Shown here in pieces: positions 8,952 to 16,303 of a DNA stretch of 58,219 bases. Made by a program: the position numbers and the translations under genes. The stretch covers positions 1 to 58,219 of the forward strand of contig AYSC01000026.1 in the NCBI GenBank assembly GCA_000503195.1. The letters run 5' to 3'. The stretch is from Blastomonas sp. CACIA14H2 (GTDB lineage Bacteria > Pseudomonadota > Alphaproteobacteria > Sphingomonadales > Sphingomonadaceae). Under the pieces are notes generated by a model. It was given only the letters and a program-made list of their open reading frames with translations, did no database searches and was not told the origin of the DNA. Within the stretch, counting starts at the first letter, position 1. Every line of letters begins with the position of its first letter.

Positions 8952-9734
8952 ATGAACGATGTCGCCCCCCAGGGCCTGCTCAGCGGTACCGCGGCCGATC
9001 CGGCGACGTCGCGCGATGGCCTGAACGTCGTCTCGATCGCCAAGAGCTATGACAAGAAGGTCGTGCTCTCGGACGTCTCGCTCCAAGTCGCCAAGGGCGA
9101 GGTGCTGGGCCTGCTCGGCCCCAATGGCGCGGGCAAGACGACCTGCTTCTATTCGATCATGGGGCTGGTAAAGCCCAATTCGGGCCGCATCATGCTCGAC
9201 GGCGTCGATATCACGCCGCTGCCCATGTACCGCCGCGCGATCCTGGGCCTGGGATACCTGCCGCAGGAAACCTCGATCTTTCGCGGCATGACGGTCGAGC
9301 AGAATATCAGCGCGGTGCTCGAGCTGGTCGAGCCGGTGGTCGCGGCGCGCGCCGAACGGCTCGAGACGCTGCTCGACGAATTCGGCCTCACCCGGTTGCG
9401 GTCCTCGCCCGCGATGGCATTGTCGGGCGGCGAGCGTCGCCGCTGCGAGATCGCGCGCGCGCTCGCGGCCAGCCCCTCGATCATCCTGCTCGACGAGCCC
9501 TTTGCCGGCATCGACCCGCTGTCGATCGCGGACATTCGCGACCTGATCAAGCAGCTCAAGTCGCGCGGCATCGGCGTGCTGATCACCGACCACAATGTCC
9601 GCGAGACGCTCGACATCGTCGACCGCGCCTGCATCATCTATGACGGCAAGGTGCTGTTCGCCGGCACCCCCGAGGCGCTGGTGGCCGACGAGAATGTGCG
9701 CCGCCTGTATCTGGGCGAAGGCTTCGCCTTGTAA
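8952..9734 (+). CDS. lptB: LPS export ABC transporter ATPase LptB
   Basis: LptB is the cytoplasmic ATPase that powers LptFG extraction of lipopolysaccharide. The 260-residue protein has Walker A GPNGAGKTT, the Q-loop region GYLPQETSIFRGMTVEQN, the signature LSGGERRRCEIARAL, Walker B IILLDEPFAGIDP and the switch His in VLITDHNVRETL, all typical of LptB. Its N-terminus is about 20 residues longer than the enterobacterial form. The ATG at 8952 follows AGGAAG at about 8 bases and is preferred to the upstream open frame. rpoN follows after 30 bases, the classic lptB-rpoN linkage. Confidence 0.96.
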   Translation: MNDVAPQGLLSGTAADPATSRDGLNVVSIAKSYDKKVVLSDVSLQVAKGEVLGLLGPNGAGKTTCFYSIMGLVKPNSGRIMLDGVDITPLPMYRRAILGLGYLPQETSIFRGMTVEQNISAVLELVEPVVAARAERLETLLDEFGLTRLRSSPAMALSGGERRRCEIARALAASPSIILLDEPFAGIDPLSIADIRDLIKQLKSRGIGVLITDHNVRETLDIVDRACIIYDGKVLFAGTPEALVADENVRRLYLGEGFAL

Positions 9735-9764
9735 TGGCACGCCGGGGGGCTGGGGACTGATCCG

Positions 9765-11312
9765 ATGGCTTTGGGGCCACGCCTTGACCTGAGGCAGAGC
9801 CAGTCGCTGGTGATGACGCCGCAGCTGCAGCAGGCGATCCGCCTGCTCGCGCTATCGAATATCGAGATCGAGGCGTTCATCGGGGAGGAGCTGGAGCGCA
9901 ATCCGCTGCTCGAGCTCGGCGGCGACGATGGCGGCGGCGACATCCAGCTGGGCGGGGTCGATGCGGCGTTCGATGCGCCCGTCGCGCCGCCCTCGGACGG
10001 CGAACCGATCGGCAGTGACGCGCTGATCGGGGCGGGGATGGGCGAGATCGACCGTCCGCTCGACATCGACCTCAATGGCGAGGTGTTCCACCACGACAGC
10101 GTCAGCGATTGCCCCGAGCGCGTGGCGGGCGAGGGGGCGGGTGGGCTCGATGGCGCGCTGTCGATGAACGATATCGCCACCAGCGGCGGCGCGGACAGCG
10201 ATGGCTGGGAAGATTCGCTCGAATATGACCTGTCGCTGCGCGAACATCTCCATGCTCAGGCCGGGATTGTGCTGTCAGGCGTCCAGCTGTTCATCGGGCG
10301 GCACCTGATCGAGCTGATCGACGAGAACGGCTATCTGCGCGGCGACCTGCTCCAGGTGTCGCACCAGCTCGGCGTGCCGCTCGCCGAGGTCGAGGCCACG
10401 CTGGCCGCAGTGCAGACGCTCGAGCCGACCGGCGTTGGCGCGCGCGATCTCGCCGAATGCCTCGCGCTGCAGGCGAAGGAGGCGGACCGCTACGATCCGT
10501 GCATGGCGCGGCTGATCGACAATCTGGAGCTGCTGGCGCGCGGCGCGCTACCCCAGCTCAAGCGCCTCTGCCGGGTCGATGACGAGGACCTGGCGGACAT
10601 GATCGCCGAGCTTCGCCAATACGATCCCAAGCCCGGCAGCCGCTTCGGCGGCTCGTCGATCGAGGCGGTGGTGCCCGACCTGTTCGTGGTCGAGCGCGAG
10701 GGCAAATGGATGATCGAGATCAACAGCGCGACCCTGCCGCGGCTGCTGGTCAACCGCTCCTATGCCGTTTCGCTCACCGGCGGCCGGCACGATGCCAAGT
10801 CGAAAGCGTGGCTCAGCGAATGCCTCGCCGAGGCGAACTGGCTGGTCAAGGCGCTCGACCAGCGCCAGCGCACCATCATCAAGGTCGCGAGCGAGATCGT
10901 GAAGCAGCAGGAAGGGTTCTTCCGCAACGGCGTCACGCACCTGCGGCCGCTCACGCTGCGCAGCGTCGCCGATGCGATCGAGATGCACGAATCGACCGTC
11001 AGCCGCGTGACCAGCCACAAATATCTCAGCTGCGCGCGCGGGCTGTTCGAGCTCAAATATTTCTTCACCAGCGCGATCCAGTCGACCGATGGCGGCGATG
11101 CGGTCTCCGCCTCTGCGGTCAAGAGCCATATCAAGGCGCTGATCGATGAGGAGGATGCCAAGAACATCCTGTCCGACGACCAGCTGGTCGACATGCTGAA
11201 GGAGCGCGGCTTCGACATCGCGCGGCGCACCGTCGCCAAATATCGCGAGGCGCTGGGGCTCGGCTCCTCGGTCCAGCGCCGCCGCCAGAAGAAGCTTCAG
11301 GGCGCTCGATAG
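9765..11312 (+). CDS. rpoN: RNA polymerase sigma-54 factor
   Basis: RpoN directs RNA polymerase to -24/-12 promoters with AAA+ activators. The 515-residue protein has region I (LDLRQSQSLVMTPQLQQAIRLL) for activator contact and an acidic region II. The core-binding region follows, then the HTH (THLRPLTLRSVADAIEMHESTVSR), and the RpoN box ARRTVAKYREALG near the C-terminus, which contacts the -24 element. Length is normal. It is cotranscribed with lptB in many alphaproteobacteria. No damage is seen. Confidence 0.97.
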   Translation: MALGPRLDLRQSQSLVMTPQLQQAIRLLALSNIEIEAFIGEELERNPLLELGGDDGGGDIQLGGVDAAFDAPVAPPSDGEPIGSDALIGAGMGEIDRPLDIDLNGEVFHHDSVSDCPERVAGEGAGGLDGALSMNDIATSGGADSDGWEDSLEYDLSLREHLHAQAGIVLSGVQLFIGRHLIELIDENGYLRGDLLQVSHQLGVPLAEVEATLAAVQTLEPTGVGARDLAECLALQAKEADRYDPCMARLIDNLELLARGALPQLKRLCRVDDEDLADMIAELRQYDPKPGSRFGGSSIEAVVPDLFVVEREGKWMIEINSATLPRLLVNRSYAVSLTGGRHDAKSKAWLSECLAEANWLVKALDQRQRTIIKVASEIVKQQEGFFRNGVTHLRPLTLRSVADAIEMHESTVSRVTSHKYLSCARGLFELKYFFTSAIQSTDGGDAVSASAVKSHIKALIDEEDAKNILSDDQLVDMLKERGFDIARRTVAKYREALGLGSSVQRRRQKKLQGAR

Positions 11313-11419
11313 GCGGTCCTGTCGCCGCCGGCATCTTCCATCTGCCATATCCGCGCCAAGGAAACCTTGGCCAGGGCGATGCGTATTATCGCCGGGATCG
11401 TCGGCTGAGGGAGGTTCGA

Positions 11420-12049
11420 ATGAATAGCAATGCCAGCGCTGCGCTGCGACCCGCGGGATGGAGCGATGGCCTCGCCCCGAACCCGCTACTGACCATGCGT
11501 GAATTCTTCCGCCGTCCGCAGGATGTCGGCTCGGCCTTTCCGGCATCGCGTCGTCTGGTCGAGGCGGTGCTGGACGCCGTCGATCTTTCCGCAGCGCGTC
11601 TCGTGGTCGAATATGGTCCCGGCAGCGGACGCTTTACCCGCGCGCTGCTCGATCGCATGCCCGACGACGGTCATCTCGTCGCGATCGATACCAGCCCGCG
11701 CTTCACCCGGCACCTGCAGCGGACGATCCGCGATCGCCGGCTGCACGCGGTCTCCGATTCGGCACAGCAGGTGGCTGCCATCCTGCAGGGGCTGCGGCTG
11801 AAGGGCGTCGATCTCGTGGTGACCGGTATTCCCTTTTCGACCATCGATCCGACGGTCGGGGCCGAAATCGTCAGCGCGAGCGCCGGACTGATGAACCCGC
11901 AGGGCCAACTGATCGCCTATCAGATGCGCGATGCGGTCGAACCGATGCTGCAGCAGAGCTTTGCGCAGGTCGAGCGCACCCGCTGCTGGAGCAACCTGCC
12001 GCCCTGCCACATCTTCCGCGCGACCGGACCGCGACCAGGGGCGAGCTGA
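11420..12049 (+). CDS. SAM-dependent methyltransferase, PmtA-like
   Basis: This 209-residue class I methyltransferase has SAM motif I VVEYGPGSGRFTRALL, an acidic residue after strand 2 (LVAIDTSPRFTRHL) and motif IV-like VDLVVTGIPFSTI. The lead-in MREFFRRPQDVGSAFPASR is typical of proteins annotated as phospholipid N-methyltransferase or rRNA adenine dimethylase-like. Phosphatidylethanolamine methylation is possible, but the substrate is not proven by sequence. It stands alone between rpoN and the convergent Lon-domain gene. Confidence 0.82.
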   Translation: MNSNASAALRPAGWSDGLAPNPLLTMREFFRRPQDVGSAFPASRRLVEAVLDAVDLSAARLVVEYGPGSGRFTRALLDRMPDDGHLVAIDTSPRFTRHLQRTIRDRRLHAVSDSAQQVAAILQGLRLKGVDLVVTGIPFSTIDPTVGAEIVSASAGLMNPQGQLIAYQMRDAVEPMLQQSFAQVERTRCWSNLPPCHIFRATGPRPGAS

Positions 12050-12067
12050 TCGCGCCCGGGCTGGCGC

Positions 12068-12694
12068 CTATTGCAGGGTCACCCGGGGATCGTCGCTGTC
12101 ACGCCGCCCGAAGAACTGCATCAGCTGCACCAGCAGGTCGGCGCGCGCCTGGAGCCCCTCGGCCTCGAGCAGCGCCTGCTTGGCCGCGGCATCGAACGGG
12201 GCGATCTGGGCGATGCCGTTGACCAGCGAGCGGTCGTCGAGCCGCGCCACCGAATCCCAGTCGACGCTGTAACCCTGCGCGTTGGCGAAGCGCTGCGATT
12301 CGCGCTCCAGGCTCGCGCGCTCGATGCTGGAGAGCGCCTGGTCGGTCTCGTTCTCCTCGATCAACTCGGCCTCGATCTGGCGGAAGGGCGTCGTCACCTC
12401 GAGTTCGCGCAGCACGCGGAACCGGGCAAAGCCCTCGAGCACCAGATTGTAGCGGCCGTCCTCGAGCGCCTCGACATCGATGATGCGGCCGACACAGCCC
12501 ATGTCGAACAGCGGCGGCGGATCGCCCGCCGCGCGCGGCTGGATCATCCCGATCTGCCGGTCGCGCGCCATCGCATCGCTCACCAGCGCGCGGTAGCGCG
12601 GCTCGAAGATATGCAGCGGCACCTGCAGCCCGGGGAACAGGATCACCCCGGTCAGCGGGAAGAGCGAGATGCGCTGTGCGACCATGGCTGCCAT
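12068..12694 (-). CDS. Lon N-terminal (substrate-binding) domain protein
   Basis: This 208-residue protein is made only of the LON substrate-binding domain. It opens with RISLFPLTGVILFPGLQVPLHIFEPRYRAL, has MIQPRA and CVGRIIDVEALEDGRYNLVLEGFARF in the middle, and a helical C-terminal part. There is no AAA+ or protease domain, so it is not the Lon protease itself. It lies 5 bases downstream of the CnoX-like gene and is probably cotranscribed with it, which points to a role in protein quality control. The exact function is not established. Confidence 0.9.
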   Translation of the reverse strand: MAAMVAQRISLFPLTGVILFPGLQVPLHIFEPRYRALVSDAMARDRQIGMIQPRAAGDPPPLFDMGCVGRIIDVEALEDGRYNLVLEGFARFRVLRELEVTTPFRQIEAELIEENETDQALSSIERASLERESQRFANAQGYSVDWDSVARLDDRSLVNGIAQIAPFDAAAKQALLEAEGLQARADLLVQLMQFFGRRDSDDPRVTLQ

Positions 12695-12699
12695 CGCCC

Positions 12700-13614
12700 T
12701 CAGCCGAACAATGCGGCGGAAAGCTTGCGCCGCGTGGCGGAAACCCAGGGATCTTCCAGGCCGACCGCCTCGAAGATCTGCAACAACCGCGCGCGCGCCG
12801 CACCCTCGTTCCAGTCCTTGTCGGCGCGCACGATGGAGAGCAGATGCTCCGCCGCCTCGTCGCGCGATCCGGCGGCGAACAGCGCGACGGCCAGATCGAA
12901 GCGCGCGGCATGATCGTCGGCATCGGCCTCGACCGCGGCGCGAAGCCCGGCAAGCTCGCTGTCATCGGCCTTGTCGGCGACCAGTGCCAGCGCCGATTTC
13001 GCGCGTTCCAGCAGCGGATCGGACGCGATTTCGGGCGGCAGGTCGTCGAGCAGCGCCTGCGCCTCGGCCACCTTGTCGGCCGCGGCGAGCGCGCGCACCA
13101 GCCCCGCGATCGCCGCGACGCTATCGGGCGCCATGTCGAGAATCTGCGCGAAGATGCCCGCGGCACGCTCGCCATCGCCCTCGGCGAGCACTTCCTCGCC
13201 CATTGCGATCAGTGGCGCGATATCGGGGCCCTGCGGCTCGGCATCGCCCGCCTGGATCGGCAGCTTGTCGAGCAGCTGGTCGATGATCCCCGCAAGCTGC
13301 GATTCGGTGCGCGCATTGGTGAGGTTGGCGACCGGCTGGCCCTGGAACATCGCATAGACGGTGGGGATCGACTGGATCTGGAACTGCGAGGCGATGAAGC
13401 GCTCTTCATCCACATTGACCTTGACCAGCACCACGCCGCGATCGGCATATTGCGCGGCGATCTTTTCCAGCACCGGGGTCAGCGCCTTGCACGGGCCGCA
13501 CCATTCGGCCCAGAAATCGAGGATGACGAGCTTGGTCATCGAAGGCTCGACGACGTTCTTGCGGAATGCCTCGACCGCCTTGTGCTCTTCGGTGGTCAAA
13601 CCCATGCTTGCCAA
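12700..13614 (-). CDS. CnoX/YbbN-like thioredoxin with TPR-like C-terminus
   Basis: Residues 1-110 form a thioredoxin domain with the full redox motif WCGPC (Cys39 and Cys42) and the cis-Pro segment IQSIPTVYAMFQGQPV. Residues 120-304 are helical TPR-like repeats rich in Ala and Leu. This is the layout of CnoX, the thioredoxin co-chaperone that protects GroEL clients from over-oxidation. Enterobacterial CnoX has SXXC instead, whereas alphaproteobacterial forms with CXXC are redox-active. It is first in a two-gene unit with the Lon-domain protein. Confidence 0.88.
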   Translation of the reverse strand: MASMGLTTEEHKAVEAFRKNVVEPSMTKLVILDFWAEWCGPCKALTPVLEKIAAQYADRGVVLVKVNVDEERFIASQFQIQSIPTVYAMFQGQPVANLTNARTESQLAGIIDQLLDKLPIQAGDAEPQGPDIAPLIAMGEEVLAEGDGERAAGIFAQILDMAPDSVAAIAGLVRALAAADKVAEAQALLDDLPPEIASDPLLERAKSALALVADKADDSELAGLRAAVEADADDHAARFDLAVALFAAGSRDEAAEHLLSIVRADKDWNEGAARARLLQIFEAVGLEDPWVSATRRKLSAALFG

Positions 13615-13847
13615 GTTCCATGCTCCTGCTGTCCGGCGCCTCCGCCGCGGGGCGGAAGGGCATCTGGGAGGTGCGCCTCCCTATCTGTCCGGCCCTTATC
13701 CGAAACCCCAAGATGGTGCGCAAGCCGCATATGCCAAGCCCCGCAAAAGGAATCGTCGCGAATCGCAAATAGGGGCTTGCCGGACCCATGGACCGCTGCT
13801 AATTGCGCGCCTCACCCGCTGGACCGACACACCGGACCAGCCGCCGA

Positions 13848-13922
13848 GCGGGCGTAGCTCAGGGGTAGAGCACAACCTTGCCAAGGTTGGGGTCGAGGGT
13901 TCGAATCCCTTCGCCCGCTCCA
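13848..13922 (+). tRNA. tRNA-Gly(GCC)
   Basis: A complete cloverleaf is visible. The acceptor stem is GCGGGCG with CGCCCGC, the D-arm is GCTC/GAGC, and the anticodon stem CAACC/GGTTG encloses TTGCCAA (anticodon GCC at 13880-13882). The T-arm contains GGTTCGAATCCC, and CCA is encoded. The 3' half of this gene is the likely attachment site of the conjugative element that begins immediately after it. Confidence 0.97.
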
Positions 13923-14023
13923 AATTTTCTCCATAAAACAGCTTGTTGTCGCGGAGTGATCGTGTCCAGAATTGGATACGAGCGTTCCATAGGCACAACA
14001 CGTATCCAATTCGTATCCATTCC
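13905..14023. other. Putative attL with integrase arm-type repeats
   Basis: The 3' end of tRNA-Gly is followed by an inverted repeat, GAATTGGATACG (13969-13980) and CGTATCCAATTC (14001-14012). A near-copy, CGTATCCATTCC, comes directly after it (14012-14023). Clustered short repeats next to a tRNA 3' end resemble arm-type binding sites of tyrosine recombinases. No integrase gene lies beside it. From 13923 to 14158 I see no gene. Confidence 0.55.
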
Positions 14024-14158
14024 AAATCGAGCATGCGGCGAGGATTGGCGGCATTTTGCGTGCCTTGATCGCTATGTGTCCGCGATGACCGATCAGTTTG
14101 GTTGCGCTGCGCATGTCTCTAGGCGTCGCATCGGATCGGATGTCACACCAAAAGAGGA

Positions 14159-14235
14159 AGAGGGCGGCGGCTGTCGCCGTGACGGTTCGAGTGTCGGGAG
14201 AGAGGCTCCCGGCCGGACCGTCTCGGAGACATGTC
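14159..14235 (+). promoter_or_regulatory. Shared structured 5' leader, class 1 (copy A)
   Basis: This leader of the DUF932 gene is nearly identical to the parB leader at 16227-16303. It can form an outer stem, GACGGT (14181-14186) with ACCGTC (14217-14222), and an inner hairpin, GGGAG with CTCCC (14196-14210). The CGGAG ribosome site follows directly. The close match, the fixed distance to the ATG and the preserved stems suggest a shared cis-regulatory RNA. No known family is recognised. Confidence 0.65.
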
Positions 14236-15432
14236 ATGTCGCAAGTTCAAGTTCTCGACGCGAGCCCCGACAGGAGCGGTGGCTACAAGGTCGATGTCGG
14301 TCGCGGCCAGCGGGTCGGTCGGGTATCGTCGGAATGGTTCAGCCGTCCCGCCGACGAGCGCTATCTGTCGCTCGATTCGTTGATGGCATCGGTGAAAGGC
14401 CGCGCCGAACGCAGCCGCACACGCACGGTGGAGAGCGCCGCAGTCCGCGTCGAAGCCAGCCGCGATAATGCCGAACGGCTCGATCTGATCCTGCCCGGTG
14501 CCGAGCAACCAATCTCGCCAACGCATTGGAGCTTTGGCCAACTGGCAGCACTGGTCCGCGCGCCGGCGGCGTATTTGCGCCAACTTCCGGCACCGCTGGC
14601 AGGTATCAACCTGCAATACGGCCTCACCAACCACCGCGCCGAGCAGGTCAAGACGCTAGAGACCGACGATGGTCGCATGGAACTGCGCGCCGTCACTGGC
14701 CCGGATTATGGCCGCATATACGACCATGAACTGGTCGCCGCCGTCCAACGTATTGCAGGCAACGGCACGGGAGATACCCGTTGGAAAGTGCCGGGCGTGC
14801 TCGACTGGTCGACCGGCATCTACAATCCGATGGTCGATATCAGTGCCGACACGACCACACTCTATGCCAGCGACCGCGACGTGTTCCTCTTCCTGGTTGA
14901 CGACCTCAATCCGATCGAGGCAGGCAAACTGCCCGATGGGTCGCCCGACCTCTACTTTCGCGGCTTCTACTGCTGGAACAGCGAGGTCGGTGCCAAGGCT
15001 CTGGGCATTGCCAGCTTCTACCTTCGTGCCGTCTGCCAGAACCGCAACCTCTGGGGCGTCGAGGATTTCGAGGAGATTAGCATCCGGCACAGCAAATACG
15101 CTGCCAACCGCTTCGCTCATGAGGCGGCACCGGCGCTGACCCGTTTCGCAGACTCCTCACCGATGCCCTTCGTCAACGGCATCCGCCAGGCGCGCGAGCG
15201 CATCGTCGCGCGCTCGGACGAAGATCGCACCGACTTCCTGCGCAAGCGCGGGTTCGGCAAGGCCGAGACCGCAAAAATCATCGACACGGTGCTCGCCGAG
15301 GAAGGCCGCCCGCCTGAGTCGGTGTTCGACTTCGTGCAGGGCATCACCGCCTTTGCGCGCGGAAAGGCGCAGCAAGATGCGCGGCTCGATCTGGAAGGCC
15401 GCGCCAAGAAGCTGTTGGAGCGTGCAACTTGA
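14236..15432 (+). CDS. DUF932 domain-containing protein
   Basis: This 398-residue protein belongs to the DUF932 family of plasmid, phage and conjugative-element proteins of unknown biochemical role. Visible family segments include HWSFGQLAALVRAPAAYLRQ, ELRAVTGPDYGRIYDHELV, a central FLVDDLNPIEAG, and the GFYCWNSEVGAKALGIASFY core. The C-terminal part is helical. The ATG at 14236 is placed 7 bases after GGAG within the class 1 leader. The longer open frame to 14098 would consume that conserved leader and is rejected. It is the first backbone gene after the tRNA. Confidence 0.88.
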   Translation: MSQVQVLDASPDRSGGYKVDVGRGQRVGRVSSEWFSRPADERYLSLDSLMASVKGRAERSRTRTVESAAVRVEASRDNAERLDLILPGAEQPISPTHWSFGQLAALVRAPAAYLRQLPAPLAGINLQYGLTNHRAEQVKTLETDDGRMELRAVTGPDYGRIYDHELVAAVQRIAGNGTGDTRWKVPGVLDWSTGIYNPMVDISADTTTLYASDRDVFLFLVDDLNPIEAGKLPDGSPDLYFRGFYCWNSEVGAKALGIASFYLRAVCQNRNLWGVEDFEEISIRHSKYAANRFAHEAAPALTRFADSSPMPFVNGIRQARERIVARSDEDRTDFLRKRGFGKAETAKIIDTVLAEEGRPPESVFDFVQGITAFARGKAQQDARLDLEGRAKKLLERAT

Positions 15433-15476
15433 CGCTGCTCCGCGCACCGAGATTGCGTTGCTGTGCACACTCGCCT

Positions 15477-15604
15477 ATCAAAACCCCTGTCGCGCGAGGC
15501 GCGGCAGGGAGCTTTGATGTCCACGATTGAGTGCCAGCGCCAGTCCTGACCAATCAGGACTGCGCATCATTGATGAGCTGAAAGTCGCCGAAGCCAATTC
15601 GGCG
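15477..15604. repeat. Three successive hairpins in the DUF932-GNAT gap
   Basis: Hairpin 1 (15477-15518) pairs ATCAAA and CCCTGTCGCGC with GCGCGGCAGGG and TTTGAT. Hairpin 2 (15541-15562) is CAGTCCTGA-CCAA-TCAGGACTG. Hairpin 3 (15586-15604) is CGCCGAA-GCCAA-TTCGGCG followed by CTCTTTC. The first or third may terminate DUF932 transcription. The 264-base gap shows no gene. Confidence 0.6.
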
Positions 15605-15696
15605 GCTCTTTCAGTACGCCGCTGACTTCAATCCTTCCTGAGCACGGCATACCCGCATTCACGCTGGCCGCGCTCCGACATCGAAAGCACAAATCA

Positions 15697-16164
15697 ATGA
15701 GCAATATTGTATCGATCAGACCCGCAGGTGCGGCTGATCTCCACGCCATCGGCCACATCGCCGAAGCGACCGACCTGTTCCCGGCCGAGATGCTCCCCGA
15801 CATGATTGCGGGATATCTCGACAAGAGCAAAGAGGACATCTGGTTGACGGCGAGCGTCGACGACACGTTCATCGGGTTCGTGTTTTGCGAGCCCGAGCGC
15901 CTGACCAAAGGCACATGGAACATGCTGGCGATCGGCGTTTCGCCCGATCGGCAAAGCCAGGGCACCGGAGCAAAACTTGTCGCCCACCTCGAAGACCTGC
16001 TGCGCTCGGCAGGTCATCGTATCCTCATCGTCGAGACACTCGGGACTTCCGAATATGAGCGGACGCGGTCGTTCTACCTGCGCAGCGGCTATGTCGAAGA
16101 GGCTCGAATCCGGGAGTTCTACGATGTGGGCGGCGACAAGATCGTCTTCTGGAAACACCTCTGA
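15697..16164 (+). CDS. GNAT-family N-acetyltransferase
   Basis: This 155-residue GNAT enzyme transfers acetyl from acetyl-CoA to an unknown amine. It shows SIRPAGAADLHAIGHIAEAT as the first helix-loop, the beta4 segment WNMLAIGVSPDRQSQGTG with the Q/RxxGxG/A acetyl-CoA loop (RQSQGTGAKL), and beta5 HRILIVETL. The SFYLRSGYVEEARIREFY segment is the usual last motif. It sits between two backbone genes that share a leader, and it has no such leader itself. This suggests that it is a passenger gene inserted between DUF932 and parB. Confidence 0.88.
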   Translation: MSNIVSIRPAGAADLHAIGHIAEATDLFPAEMLPDMIAGYLDKSKEDIWLTASVDDTFIGFVFCEPERLTKGTWNMLAIGVSPDRQSQGTGAKLVAHLEDLLRSAGHRILIVETLGTSEYERTRSFYLRSGYVEEARIREFYDVGGDKIVFWKHL

Positions 16165-16226
16165 CTTGCGATGGAGCGGATTCATCCCCGCTTCCCCGTA
16201 ACCCGCGGCGTCGCCCTCTTAGAGTG

Positions 16227-16303
16227 AGAGGGCGGCGCTGCGCTTCGTGACGGTTCGAGGTGTTGGGAGAGAGGCTCCCGGCCGGGCCGTCCGGAGAAGT
16301 GTC
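16227..16303 (+). promoter_or_regulatory. Shared structured 5' leader, class 1 (copy B)
   Basis: This leader of parB matches copy A almost base for base from AGAGGGCGGCG to TGTC-ATG. The outer stem is GACGGT (16249-16254) with GCCGTC (16286-16291), so the closing pair is U-G where copy A has U-A. The inner hairpin is GGGAG with CTCCC (16265-16279). A further inverted repeat CGCCCTCT / AGAGGGCG lies at its 5' edge. Confidence 0.65.

Noticed and set aside
10548-11546. Minus-strand frame of 332 codons inside rpoN
   Set aside because: Antisense to the RpoN core and DNA-binding regions; no family features.
13812-14237. Minus-strand frame across the tRNA-Gly
   Set aside because: The stretch WSGRRDSNPRPQPWQG is the familiar reverse translation of a tRNA, not a protein.
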